Assembly (NCBI GenBank): GCA_029721435.1
Contig: CM056574.1
Location: 29,063,001 to 29,127,000, forward strand
Direction of reading: 5' to 3'
DNA length: 64,000 bases
DNA from: Gymnothorax reevesii
Lineage: Eukaryota; Chordata; Actinopteri; Anguilliformes; Muraenidae
Shown: positions 45,870-57,280 of the stretch, piece by piece
Position numbering within the stretch: position 1 is the first letter of the stretch
Layout: each line of letters begins with the position of its first letter
Notes under the pieces: model-generated
Told to the model about the DNA's origin: nothing
Database searches by the model: none
What the model saw: only the letters and a program-made list of their open reading frames with translations
Translations under genes and position numbers: made by a program

Positions 45870-48800
45870 GCTACCAAACTGCTTCCTCGAAATTACACAA
45901 AGCATGCAATCCACCTCCATTTTTTTTGAGTTATCGAAGGCTTTGCCTTCAATATCCTCCCTGTTTTTGCCCATTATTGTTTGTGCCCAATACGTCCATA
46001 CACTCCCAACCCATGGATACATTCAGCAGTGGAAGTGGGTGTAATCCAATGATCTCATTTGTTTGAGGTGTATTCTGTGATGTCTGAATGTGAAGCAGAT
46101 AAAGAAAAATTGTTTTGTGTCATGCCTGCAATTTGTTTATTTGCTATGAAGTAATGAAGCTGAATAAACATCCTCAATGTGTGGTGATTTCATTTTTTTT
46201 CTTTTTTTTTTCTTTGCCAGTAGTTGTATGCAAGTTTTTGCCTCTCTACTTACATTATTAAGTACAGATACAGTTCATTATTTTTGTACAAGTATGTATA
46301 TGTTTTCAAGGCTGGACACACTTAGCCTATTCTATATAGATTTGACCCACATTGTTATAAACTTGCTCCTTTTTTTGCCAGTTATTTAAACTATAATTTT
46401 ACAATAAGTTTACAACAGACTTCCATGTATGTTGTCTAAACTGCAGGTAAATGTGCACAGGACTCCATTTAAAGTTAAAATAATAACTAGGAAACAATGC
46501 ATCACTTTAACAGTTAAATTCAGTCAGTTTATAACAGTGCAACTGTTGGGTTCTTTACGTTCAAAACATCTTGTAAATTTCACTTCTATCAAATAACCCA
46601 AATCTCGAGCAGAAACCAAATGTCGTCACCCTGTCTGTGCTGATGTCATGTGCATTTACTGCATGTTCTGAGCACAAGAATTCTTCTGTATAGTAGCATT
46701 TACATTCAGAAGACACGCTGGAACAACTTCAGAAACCTTTACGTCCTTATCCCCGAACCTTCATCAGACCAGGAACCCCAGCTCCAATATTAGTCCCATG
46801 GGTTGAAACCAAAGACAGGTGATCAACTGTTTTTAATAATTATCTTTAACAAATTTTAACAAGTTTTCTGATTAGAAAAATCCATCAACCATTAAAAACA
46901 TGACTTCCTACTTAATGCTATGTCATGGGGATTAAATATTAAATTCATTTCAGAGTTTCAGACTATCTGGAATAGCACCAGCTGAGACAGTTATGCCACT
47001 ACTGTATTCAGTATAGCAGTCCTTATTATAACGCATTCAACGAGTGTGCACTCAAACCACACTGTTCTTCGAAATCAGCCTTCTCTGAACGACTCAATGT
47101 AATGTATTGCTGCAGTATTGTTCTTTCAAGAACTGTCCGCAAACAGACACATAGACGGACAGACAGAAAGACAGACATACAAATGTAAAAACACCTTCAC
47201 AAATATGGAAAAAAATCTTCCATAGCAGTGGTATAGTGGTTTCTAACTAGTTTTGCTGAAGTTTTCCCAGATGACATACACAAATACCAACTGAAAACAA
47301 CACCAGCATGACTATTGCAGCTGGTGAAAACTGTTTTTTTCAATCTTAAAGCAAGATTAACTTCGCTGCTGACTTCTACGCTTGCTTTTGTCACATTTCT
47401 ACAATTCAGCCTCTCTCACCTGCTTTCCATGATTGTTTAAATAATGGCAAAGAAAATACTATTCAATCCACAGTTGAATAGTACTGATTGAATTTTGCAT
47501 TCTTATTGTTTCTTGTCGCACCTTAACAAGAAGAACTGGCCACACCTGATGGTGTTGAGTGATTTTGGAGTTCACATAATGAAAATTAAAAAATAAAAAT
47601 AAAAATCAAAAAAAAAAAAAAAAATTAAAACGGGTCAAGACCAATCATTTGTTTGAAGGGATGTTCTGTGAGTCTTCCATTTTCAGCTCTCCAGTCATCA
47701 CGCCTTAAAACACAATATCGTTTCCACCATAGCTTCCAATCAAGTTTATTGCTGCTATCGAAGTATGTTTTTTTTTTAAGGCACATTTAACAGGTTTCTG
47801 CAAATTAGGTCAAAGAGCATTAATATTTTTTCAATATCCTTGGTTCTATGCTTATTAAGTGAGCTTGGAGGTAAGATCATCATCTCAAAAGAAAAAATGA
47901 AGAATTATGACAGCCCTGAGTTCCTCTGCTGCCAGCTACTCTTAGCTCTTAACCTCAGACCACCCCTCTCTATCTGATTTGATTCCCCTCGACTGAATTA
48001 TTCACCTGGTGTTCATTCGCATCCCATCTACCTGTCTTCTCGAGCCTTTGTTGGAACTCTAATTTGGTTGACTCCCTGGCTCTGCGTTATCTTGAAGACT
48101 ATAGACATACTGCAACACTCCTCCCTTGTACTTTCCACTTTTTCCTTGGCTGGTGTATTCACCACAACCTTATCTTTATGCGTACAAGCCCACGTCAAAT
48201 GTCCTGAATCACTGCAGTCAAAATGTCTCAAACTATCTGTTCTACCACATTCCAAATGATAACCTTACCCACTTCTGAAATGGAATGACATGTTGCATAT
48301 TTGCATAGATTAATTAAAAAACAGTGAGATCAGTCTTTGTAATTGCGGAAAACATTTTACTTCAAGTTCAGAATTAGCAGATAAAAAGGAAAAATAGAAT
48401 CTATTTTTTCTGCCACATACAAATTCACATTTCCAGTGTTTTTACTCAATTTTAGTAATAATCCCAGTCATTCTCACCATTGATTACTCACTGTTAATCT
48501 AGTCTTTCAGATGATGCCATATGCCTGTGTCAAACGTGTATGAGAGCTGTAAGCATTTTAGTTTGGGAGTAAATTTGCTCTAAAAGGGGTGACTGTTAAG
48601 AGGCTAAACAAGCATGACTCTACACTTTATTTGAGAAACCCGTGTGGGCATTCATGAATGCTTTCATGCTGACCATTTCCACTGCTATGTATGTTACTAA
48701 GAATTCAGCGGAAGGTTCTACTCGAAACCGCTGACTATTTTTCACCTTTACATGGACTCACAGCATGAAATAGCAGCTTGGCTATGGAGCTTTTTGTGGG

Positions 48801-51145
48801 CTTGGCAAAAAAAAAAAAAAAAATTATGCTTACGATAAGCCAATTTCATGAATACTTGGAGCCAGCTTTGACTTCCACTCCTCAATTCTTTCCATTTCTC
48901 CATACGACTCGCTGACAGGAGTGAAGTGGTATCAGTGGAGAAGAGATTAGAAAAAGTAGAACGAAAATTATTGAGGCGCATCCTCAGTATATGAGTAGGG
49001 TCAACGGTTTGTCTCTTCCAATTTCCTCTTAGGCACTTCAGTTCTCCGTAAACAAGAGGTCGACAGCCTTACTGTCAAGTCATGTGTAAGCAATTATCCT
49101 GACTGAATCACCTCAATTATCATTGATGATAGAGCAATTACCACAGATTGATTGGCAGGGATGTTTACAAGCTACACTGCAAATGTTACACAGGAGACAT
49201 AGGTCTCATGGGATGAGAATGAATTATAAAAGCATTAATTAATGGCCACTTATGTTTAAATTTACCAAGGGTGGCAATAATAGTGGAGAGCGCTGATATA
49301 GTTCAACGAGCAGCCGGGGAAAGTACAATATTGGAACTCATTAACATAGTGTCTATGTCCTTTGTAACCCCATCTATGTTAGCATCCTCAACCTCACACC
49401 TATACCCCCTCCCCATTCTCCAGTTGTGCTACATGTCTACATTTATGGGTCTCATTGTACTGATTTATGAATCATCAAACATGTCAACTCAACATGTCTC
49501 ACAAAAAAATGGAACAATATCATGACTGTGCTAAGGACACCAGGAGAGAGACACCATTTGTTTTATTAATATTTCAGCCTTCTCTCAAATTAGGGTTTGC
49601 TGTTAATTTAAAACTGAGTTAAGAGGTAAATGCATACAGTTTGCAACTCACACGCGAGAGTAAACTCCAGCTGAGCCATAGTGAGAATTTTTTCTTTTTT
49701 CTTCACTTACCTTTAGTGTCACTTTGCAAAGTTAAGTATGGAGTAGAGATTTGACAGGTAAAACAAAGAGCTAGATGTACTGTATTTCTGAAAAATGAGT
49801 AGCACCTGCCAAAATTTGCCGTAGTACTTTTGGATTGCCACAGTTTCTGCTGGTTTTTTTAATTGATGTCTGCTCAGCCTTTCAGAGCCACAATATATTA
49901 ACAGCTTGAACGAAACTCCATATAACTGATTTGCCTGTTAAAGCAGGCTGATTAGTGAACAAACACATTATTTTCAGCAAAATAATGTGTCAAATTCAGG
50001 AATGATGACAGAAGAATATTCCAGACTGCACGTCTGACACATTTTACCTTGGGCTTTAGTTCGCATTGTTTGTTTGCAAGTAAAATTTGCTCCCTTTGTC
50101 AAGATACAGTAATTGGTACTCTAGAGTTAGAATTCGCTATCCGTAAACAAAATTTGCCAAAAAGACAGTTGAAAGTGTTACACACAGGGTGGTGCTGAGA
50201 AGAAGCAGCCATGTCCAAACTTGTAACCATTGAAAAGGCTGGCTGCTAATCAAGGATCAGGCTTGTGTTTTCATGGCATTAGGCATCCATTGCTTGACCT
50301 GATTACAGAATGGATTACACCTTCAGACAGGTTAGGGGATCGCATGTAATGCATTCTCTTAGTGGTTCATGTGGAATATTATGTGTGTGTGCGTGCATAT
50401 GTATGCGTGTGTGTGTGTGCGTGTGTGTGTGCGCGTGTACGAGGGTTTGTGTGTACATGCTTGCGGCCTTTTCTGAAAGCAAACACATGGAGAGGCAGTG
50501 CATTTTTTAAAATGCTGACAGCAGAGTCCAACAGAACTTTGATAGAGCATTTTCTTCAATAAAAAGTCAGAAATATTTCTATTTCTGAAATTATAAGAGT
50601 GTAAATGAGAGAATGGAAATAGGCTGTGCTTATTCCAGAAGTGCATCTCAATTACAAATATTGAAGATTTTTAACCAAATCTTGTTGAGAACCGAAAAAC
50701 AATCAGGTAGCGCAATTTGCTGCCATATTGTGGCATTGACCTGACACTCCATGATCATGCAGCTGAAACTTTTTACCTCCCGAAATACAGTTCTTGAATA
50801 ATGAATTCAGAACCCTGGAACAATTTTTTGAGAGTAGTAATATCTCAGGGCATTATAGATAGAAAAGGACCTGAGGATATTTGTCAGACGGTCCTCATTA
50901 TTTAGATTTAATGCAATTAAACCAGGGATAAGGAAATGGCGAATAATTTTCATAGGAATTAGTATCTCTTCCGAAACAACAAAAACCAATGGAGTGGGTA
51001 AGGCAATCGTAGGTGCCCTGAGAAATGTAGGGGGAGGGGTTTGGAAAGAAAGTGGAGGATAATAGAAAATTTCAGGAGCAACCAAAGTCTCTGAAGAGCG
51101 AGGAATATCCCTTTTGAACAGACATGATAGTTTTACTGGCAGCCA
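45870..51145. other. About 5.3 kb of AT-rich DNA, nothing firm
   Basis: A weak copy of the dispersed AT-rich repeat at 46380-46560, an A-rich tract at 47578-47628, an imperfect GACA repeat at 47148-47178 and imperfect TG repeats at 50380-50455. No gene recognised. Confidence 0.5.
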
Positions 51146-51149
51146 TACA

Positions 51150-51990
51150 AGGACATACAGGCCCCTTGTCTGACATCACATCCATGGAGAGGCCATGGAG
51201 ACGGAAGACATGTAGCAGGACCAGCTGCGCAGCCTCCTCAGCTGACGACAGCTATGGCAGAGGGACGAAGTCAGCCATCTTACTGAAACGGTCGAACATC
51301 GTAAGGACGACAGTATTACCGTTCGAGGGTAGGAGGCCCGTGACAAAGTCCATGGAGATGTGGGACCAAGGTCGATGTGTGTTGGAGCCATAATGAGTAT
51401 TTTTGAGTTTATTTTAATATGTTCAATATGATTTTGTTGCTTTATGGTTACATTATTTGAAATTTATTAATTTGCTTCAAATATGAGCACATAGTATGTA
51501 GAAACCAATCAACTACCTCTTTTCTGCATGACGCAAGCTACACACCACCTGTAAGCAGGAACTTACCTGACAAAGTGACGTCTGTGACACGCCTCCAATA
51601 TGTGGAGAGGAAGTCTATTACAAGGTGTCAGAATTTGCTGGGTTTGGTCAGGTGGAGACGCAACAGTTTTTGACCGCATGGTTTTGCATGGTAACGCGCT
51701 GTATATATATCGCATTGTAGAAAGCAAATGGTATCGCATGTATGCGCCTCGCTATATTGAAGCTCATTTTCTTTGATTTCATTTCGTGGAAAAGTCAACC
51801 AGAGTCTCTGTTGAATAAAAACTTAAAGTTCACAAACTCTGTGCGTGCTTTCTAGAACATGCGTGTCGGCAACTCCCCACCTAACCACAAGTGACTAAAA
51901 TTACTAAGGCTTGGATTAGTCATTACAATGTGGGACAGGAAGGGTCTGGAGGAGTCCAGCGGGAGCCTTGTGCTGATTGCAGATGGGACT
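51150..51990 (-). pseudogene. Gypsy integrase fragment, interrupted by a solo LTR
   Basis: Minus strand, two pieces. 51985-51928 encodes CNQHKAPAGLLQTLPVPH, the segment after the integrase zinc site. After the inserted LTR, 51374-51155 continues in frame with [13 protein letters not shown] (first catalytic Asp), [13 protein letters not shown], one TAG, then LHGLSMDVMSDKGP (second Asp). The catalytic Glu and everything downstream are missing. The wording is chromovirus type, similar to but distinct from the element at 22335-28906. Confidence 0.85.
51380..51927 (+). repeat. Solo LTR, 548 bp, duplication ATGTG, inside integrase fragment
   Basis: Starts TGTTGGAGCCATAATGAG, ends AGTCATTACA; ATGTG flanks it at 51375-51379 and 51928-51932. 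TATATATAT near 51702 and AATAAA at 51814-51819 give plus orientation. Removing the LTR and one duplication copy rejoins the integrase frame exactly, confirming the boundaries. No internal partner of this family is in the window. Confidence 0.92.
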
Positions 51991-52071
51991 CGCCTTAAAG
52001 AAATCGCGGGTGGTCCTTCTCGATTAAATGAGTTTAACAGGCTTTTCATATGCTTTTAATGGATATTCTGG

Positions 52072-52212
52072 GGTGCGTTTCCCTAAATCACAGATGGTAA
52101 CTTACTTATATAGTTGGAACCATTGTCAGTAAATGGACAAACTATGTAAGTTGCGAACAGTTAGCTAACAGATGAAGTTAGAAACTCCGCATTTGGGAAA
52201 CACACCCCTGGT
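52072..52212. mobile_element. Small foldback element (MITE), ends GGGTGCGTTTCCC
   Basis: Left GGGGTGCGTTTCCCTAAA and right TTGGGAAACACACCCC are inverted about 140 bp apart; the interior includes TAACTTACTTATATAGTTGG and TATGTAAGTTGCGAACAGTT. A common fish foldback pattern; flanking duplication unclear. Confidence 0.65.
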
Positions 52213-52379
52213 CAGTGGCCTTCCACTTCTGTTGTGTCTTTCTGCAGTTGCTCAATTATTGGCTCATAACTTCACTAGCATAATAAATTTGACAAAAGTC
52301 TATCAGCTTTAATCATTTGGTTCCATGGTAGATTACAACCAGCGGCTGAGGGGTGACGTACTAAGTAGCAGGTCAAAGG

Positions 52380-52975
52380 GACAAATGGCACTGCCCATCC
52401 CCCCCAAAACACCATACCAGCAGTGAAGTTTGGAGGTGGGAACATCATGGTGTGGAGTTGTTTTTCAGCATATGGCACTGGCAGACGTCAAAAATTGAAG
52501 GAAGGATTAATGGAAAAATTTACCAAGACATTGCTGATGAGAATCTGCTGCCATCCACCAGGATGCTGAAAACAAAACGAGGGAGGACATTTCAGTAAGA
52601 CAAAGATCCCAAACACACAGCCAAGGAAACACTCAATTCGGTTCCAAAAAAAGAAAATAAAGCTGCAAGAATGGCCCAGTCAATTTCCCAAATTGAAACC
52701 AATTGAAAATCTATGAAAAGATCTGAAGATCCGAGTTCCTCGATGAGGACCCTGGAACCTTCAAGATTTGAAGACAGTTTGTGTGGAAGAATGGGCCAAA
52801 ATCACGCCTGAGCAATGTATGCGACTAGTTTCTCCACACAGGTGGCGTCTTGAAGCTGTCATTACCAACAAAGACTTTTCGGCTAAGCATTAAATAAATT
52901 TCAGTTTCCGTGTTCAATGCTTCTTTCCTGTGTCATTCCACTTTGTTGCACATAATTTATTTGATTTCAACACAT
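52380..52975 (+). pseudogene. Tc1-like transposase relic, C-terminal half
   Basis: Plus strand: PPKHHTSS-like start, AVKFGGGNIMVWSCFSAYGT (about 52420-52480), KDPKHTAK-like remnant, EWPSQFPKLKPIENL with the third acidic residue (about 52670-52710), and a C-terminus ending FSAKH at about 52890. The tail AATAAATTTCAGTTTCCGTG is typical of the family's 3' side. Many stops and indels. A different Tc1 lineage from the copies at 32060 and 35670. Confidence 0.75.
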
Positions 52976-53169
52976 TTTAAATATACTCTTTTATCTATTG
53001 AGATAGAGATAGAGATATATCCCAGATTTGCTCCCCACACCATAAAAAGACATACTTTCAATGTAATTATAACAATCATACACATAACACAAGACATTCA
53101 AATGACCCTCACCTTCCATACCATCGTACCACGTATTCTCAGTTCTCAATTCGGCACAGAGGAGCTATA

Positions 53170-53489
53170 TGTCATGGTTTTGCCCCCGCCGGGAGAAGGC
53201 AATAAGCCGGCGGGCACTGGGACCATGTACCCAAACCAGAAATAAGAGACCCAAGAGCACAGGCTGAGTAAAATATAAATTAAGATTTTATCTTTAAAAA
53301 CAAAACACAGGAGAGCAGCGGCAAAAAGACAGGGCTCCATACGGCACGGCCTACCAACAAGAATGCAACTGCACTGCCAGCTCCTTTATACTCTTCATAT
53401 CACCTCCACCTCAACGAGCAGCAGCTGTGGCTCATTGAGGTGGAGGTGCAAACAGGAGCGGGGAGGGCCTGCAGGGCCAGACCATCACA
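53170..53489 (-). repeat. Solo LTR (TGTCATGG family), 320 bp, duplication CTATA
   Basis: Plus strand starts TGTCATGGTTTTGCC and ends CCATCACA; CTATA flanks it at 53165-53169 and 53490-53494. In minus orientation it parallels 33134-33470: the same hairpin (53401-53448), a TATAAAGG box after it, and a CAGCCTGTG segment. The two copies are well diverged. Confidence 0.9.
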
Positions 53490-53694
53490 CTATACTGTGG
53501 AAGTATCATATTATTACTGCTAGGGAATCCTCATTGCTTAATATTTTTGAACGTAAGCTCAGAAACTCTGCTGAATCAAACTCTCTCTCTCTCTCACACA
53601 CAAACCTTTACAAATTTCTCTCATTCATATCACTATTACTGGTTTGCAGAATATGGTATATGTATGAAATTTTTTTTTTTTTAATTCTTTGGGC

Positions 53695-53975
53695 CCTAAT
53701 TTCTTGGCGCAGCGCAGGTGGCGTAGTGTGGCGCAGCTCACGCAGTGGTAATTTCGTCCGGCGCAGCCCGTGCAGTAGTAATTTCGTGAGGTGTGTAGCC
53801 TTTGGTAGACGAACTTGCGCCGAGATGGGTGTGGCGGCGTAGTAGGGGGAGGTGTCAGATATTCATCAAGATGCAGTGACAATTTCGTAGAAAAAGTCTC
53901 CGCTGGAGTTGCGCAGGAAACTCGCCAGCTCCAACCTGCTTTAATTTCTGTGCAGTGGTAATTGGGCTGACCGCG
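53695..53975. repeat. GC-rich repeat with GTGGTAATTTCG motifs
   Basis: CAGTGGTAATTTCGT, CAGTAGTAATTTCGTG and CAGTGGTAATTGGGC recur between GC-rich stretches, with GGCGCAG repeated on the left. Looks like a decayed MITE; termini not resolved. Confidence 0.4.
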
Positions 53976-54225
53976 GGCAGTGCGCACACGTCACCGAAAT
54001 CTCACAGGCAGGTTTCCACAATGTCAGGCACATTTTAATGCAATAAATAATTACAGGAAGCATTATTTAGTGTAACTATCTGAATAAGGACATAAATGAC
54101 AGTATCTACATCATTGTCCTGATGTCAGATTAAAGGCAGTTGGCACGCATAATGGAAACTTGACCTGGCTTAATCAAGGCAGCTGAATCTGTGATGCAAA
54201 CTAACGACTTCTCAGCCAACCACAA

Positions 54226-54254
54226 ACATACATATATACACACACACACACATA

Positions 54255-54298
<44 letters not shown>
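54226..54298. repeat. (CA)n/(TA)n microsatellite, target of element 3
   Basis: CA then TA dinucleotides directly abut the 5' LTR; a TA run also follows the 3' LTR at 63305-63320. Confidence 0.95.
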
Positions 54299-54302
<4 letters not shown>

Positions 54303-55681
54303 AGGTCCTCTAAAACAATACTGTGTACTGTGTATTTTACAAAACTCCATTTACCATAATGCTTTGTGTTTGGGAATATTTTCACTGTTCTGATGTGACA
54401 AACTGTATTAGCTAATCAGATGTATTTCTTCTGTTTTTATTTGAATTTTATAATCCACCAATAATAATTAGTACATGTTTTATGCTCGTGCTGATTACCG
54501 GAGACCGTTGAGACATAGCTTGGTACGTTGGCCGTTTTTGTTTTTGGAGCGGAGACAGGACAGAGCCTGGTGTGATTCAACGTTTAAGCTTGTTTTTTTT
54601 CCCTTGAAGTTTCTTATAACCTCGCTAAATATTAGCGATAGGGTTACGGATTTCTTCAGGCTAAGGTGAACCTGGTGGGCTGTTGAAGACCTGGGACTGG
54701 CGGCGTGAGTGCTCCGCGTTGGAGGAAGACTCGGTGCTGGACCAACAGGGGTCGTAGTGGCACCGCCAAGCTGCGTGTACCGCTAGGCGAGCCAGAGCAG
54801 ATTACGATCTGTTAATTCCCCCCCTCCGTGCAGTTAGTTTGGAGGCTGGTAGAAAGACACAGCCGTAAGCTTCAGGACTGAGTGGGAAGACTGGTCGTGA
54901 GTTACGCACCACACATTTTGCTACGAGCGAGTCGAAGCAAGGGCACTGTCGCGGTTGCTACTTTGCCTACGGCTCAGAGAGCTGTGGATCCTTGGCGGAG
55001 CTAACGTTTGCTCAAAAGCTGACGTAACCTTTGTGCACCAACATACGGGCCCCAACTGTGCGCTGTGTTTTGTTTTTTTTAGATCTTTGTTAATTATAAA
55101 TCGCTTTACTTGTTATTCATACGGGAAATCACTTAATGTGTTGTATATTAAATGTTTTCACTTTCATGGTTACATATCAATAATATTTCCTATTATTATT
55201 ATTATTGCTTATTAATAAATATAATCATTATTATTTAATTCTATCTGGGGTGTTGGCAGCTCATTTTTTTCACCTGGCTAACGGTATTGCCATGAAGAGT
55301 GCTATTTAGGTAGCTTAATGAGTGTATTGTAATTGAATACACTACAGTTACATAGATAGAGCATTTATTATAATAGATTGAACATAATGTTTTTGAATTC
55401 TGGGGAGATACATCCTGCACTGGCTTGAGGGTAAGTGCAGTTTTTCCACAGTGGAGGCACCGCGCTACTAAATTTGTAATCATTTATAAGTATTCATATT
55501 CCTATTTACTACTACTACACAGTTATTCAATTACGCTTGTGGTATAAGGAATCTCAGCCAGCTCACCATTCCACCGCTGAGAACTTCGGATCCTGTTGCG
55601 CCATTATTTATTGTGATTTAGGGTAACTATAAGTAGCTGTACTGTGCTGGGTGATTAACACCCGTCCAAAAAGGGGTTACA
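54299..55681 (+). repeat. 5' LTR of PNMA-type element, 1383 bp
   Basis: Starts TGTAAGGTCCTCTAAAAC, ends GGGGTTACA. AATAAA near 55214 is a candidate poly(A) signal. Short open frames inside are shared by both LTRs only because the LTRs are nearly identical. Confidence 0.95.
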
Positions 55682-55684
55682 TTT

Positions 55685-55702
55685 TGGAGGCACCGCTGGG
55701 AT
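55685..55702 (+). promoter_or_regulatory. Primer-binding site of PNMA-type element
   Basis: TGGAGGCACCGCTGGGAT begins three bases after the LTR and starts TGG as expected for tRNA priming. The first seven bases fit a tRNA-Thr-like end; identity unresolved. Its first 12 bases recur inside the LTR at 55452-55463. Confidence 0.65.
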
Positions 55703-55798
55703 TTTCCTGTTTACCAGAACGAGTAGGTAGCTGTGTTTTGCTTAGTGTTTGTCTTGTTTTAGCCCAAGTTTTTGCTGTTTTGCTGTGCACCTTTTAAC

Positions 55799-57280
55799 AT
55801 GGACCTTAGTCAGGCTGTTGAGTGGAGCCGTGAGGAGAATGTTGATTTGTCTCATGCAGCTGTTCTTAGCAGAGTGCCACTGGAGGCTAGTGATGATGTG
55901 GTTACCCATGTGCTCAGTACAGTCAAGGTTCTGGGTAGGACCCAGATCCGTGGTCGCCGTGGTGACAAAACTGGTAAGCACCTGTACATTTTAGTGGAGT
56001 CTTCTGCTGAGTTGGATCAGAGCTCTGTCCCTCCTGAAGTGGGAATTGCAGGTGAGGCAGGTCCATGGGCTGTTCATGTAGTGAGTAGCTTGCTGCCTGC
56101 TAGTCCTGCTCCTGAAGGGAATGATTTTGAAGCTAAGCTGTTGGCATTGTTGCAGAAGGAGGGTAAGTCCATGGGTGATGTAAAGGCAGCTGTTCTGGGC
56201 CCTCAACCTCCTAAGCCTGATGTCAGCATTGATCTTGTGAATGCCATAGGTCAGCTCGTAGACCGCTGTAATCAGGCATCTGTTGATGCACCTGGCTATA
56301 GAAAACTGAGGCTGTTTTCTGGATTACGACCTGTTGCTCCTGGTGAGGAAGAGTATGAGGTGTGGATGGAGCAGGCTATTCAGATGGTTACTGAGTGGCA
56401 GTGCACTGATGCTGTGAAGCGGCAACGCATTGTTGAGAGTTTGCATGGGCCTGCTGCGGATATTATTAGATTTTTGAAAGTCAGTAACCCATCTGCCTTA
56501 GCTTCTGATTATGTAGCGGCTCTTGACATTACTTATGGGTCCACAGAGTGTGGAGCAGACCTTATGGCTTCGTTTCGCTATACTTTTCAAGAGGATGGAG
56601 AGAAACTGTCTGCTTTCTTGTACCGCTTGGACAAGCTTCTTCATCGCGCTCTTTTGAGAGGAGGGATTGATGCTGCAGGTCTGAATCGTGCACGCCTGGA
56701 GCAGCTCTTCAAGGGTGCTCTCACCAATGACCTTGTGGCTTTGCGTGTGCGTGTGATGCACACTTTGCAAAATCCGCCTTCTTTTTCGCAGCTAATGCGA
56801 GCAGTGAGAGAGGAAGAGCACTGGGTAAGTGCTAGAGAGAGTGCAAAGGTTTCTGCGGCCATTTCCACTGTTCACCAGGTCCCTGTGACAGCTGCTGTCA
56901 CTCTTTCCCATGAGCCTGTTACTTCAATAATGTCTGATGTGGACAGTCTGAGGAAAGAGGTTAAGGAGCTGACGTCTTTAGTAACTAGAATGTTGACTGC
57001 TACTACAGCGTCTTCTGCTACTCCACCAGTCTCACAGTGTGGCTCAAGCCAGGGCACAGGAACCACTGCTCCAGCTGCCCCCACAAGGGCTGTTTCTTCT
57101 GCTTCTTCAAACTTGCCGAAGTCTATGGCAGCCTCTCCTGTTCCTGCCATTTTCTGTTATAAGTGTGGAGAAGACGGCCACACCAAGCGAGAGTGCACAC
57201 GTCCTGAGAACTTGAGATTAGTGAATCAGAAGCTGCTTAAGAGGGTCACGCAGCAGGGAAACTTCCCCGGAGCTCAGTGA
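55799..57280 (+). CDS. gag: PNMA-like Gag
   Basis: 493 codons from ATG 55799, the first ATG of the open frame and about 100 bases after the primer-binding site. The N-terminal 100 residues (MDLSQAVEWSREENVDLSHA, LEASDDVVTHVLSTVKVLGR) match the PNMA N-terminal fold; residues about 175-350 (YRKLRLFSGLRPVAPGEEEY, RFLKVSNPSALASDYVAALD, FSQLMRAVREEEHW) are the PNMA-type capsid. The CCHC knuckle CYKCGEDGHTKREC is near residue 452. It should form the particle shell and bind RNA. Full length, no stop. A -1 frameshift site lies just ahead of the TGA at 57278-57280 and would make Gag-Pol in a minority of translations. Confidence 0.93.
   Translation: MDLSQAVEWSREENVDLSHAAVLSRVPLEASDDVVTHVLSTVKVLGRTQIRGRRGDKTGKHLYILVESSAELDQSSVPPEVGIAGEAGPWAVHVVSSLLPASPAPEGNDFEAKLLALLQKEGKSMGDVKAAVLGPQPPKPDVSIDLVNAIGQLVDRCNQASVDAPGYRKLRLFSGLRPVAPGEEEYEVWMEQAIQMVTEWQCTDAVKRQRIVESLHGPAADIIRFLKVSNPSALASDYVAALDITYGSTECGADLMASFRYTFQEDGEKLSAFLYRLDKLLHRALLRGGIDAAGLNRARLEQLFKGALTNDLVALRVRVMHTLQNPPSFSQLMRAVREEEHWVSARESAKVSAAISTVHQVPVTAAVTLSHEPVTSIMSDVDSLRKEVKELTSLVTRMLTATTASSATPPVSQCGSSQGTGTTAPAAPTRAVSSASSNLPKSMAASPVPAIFCYKCGEDGHTKRECTRPENLRLVNQKLLKRVTQQGNFPGAQ

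Noticed and set aside
54475..55215. Conserved small proteins in the LTR of element 3
   Set aside because: Frames repeat in the 3' LTR because the LTRs are near-identical; no domain or codon signal.
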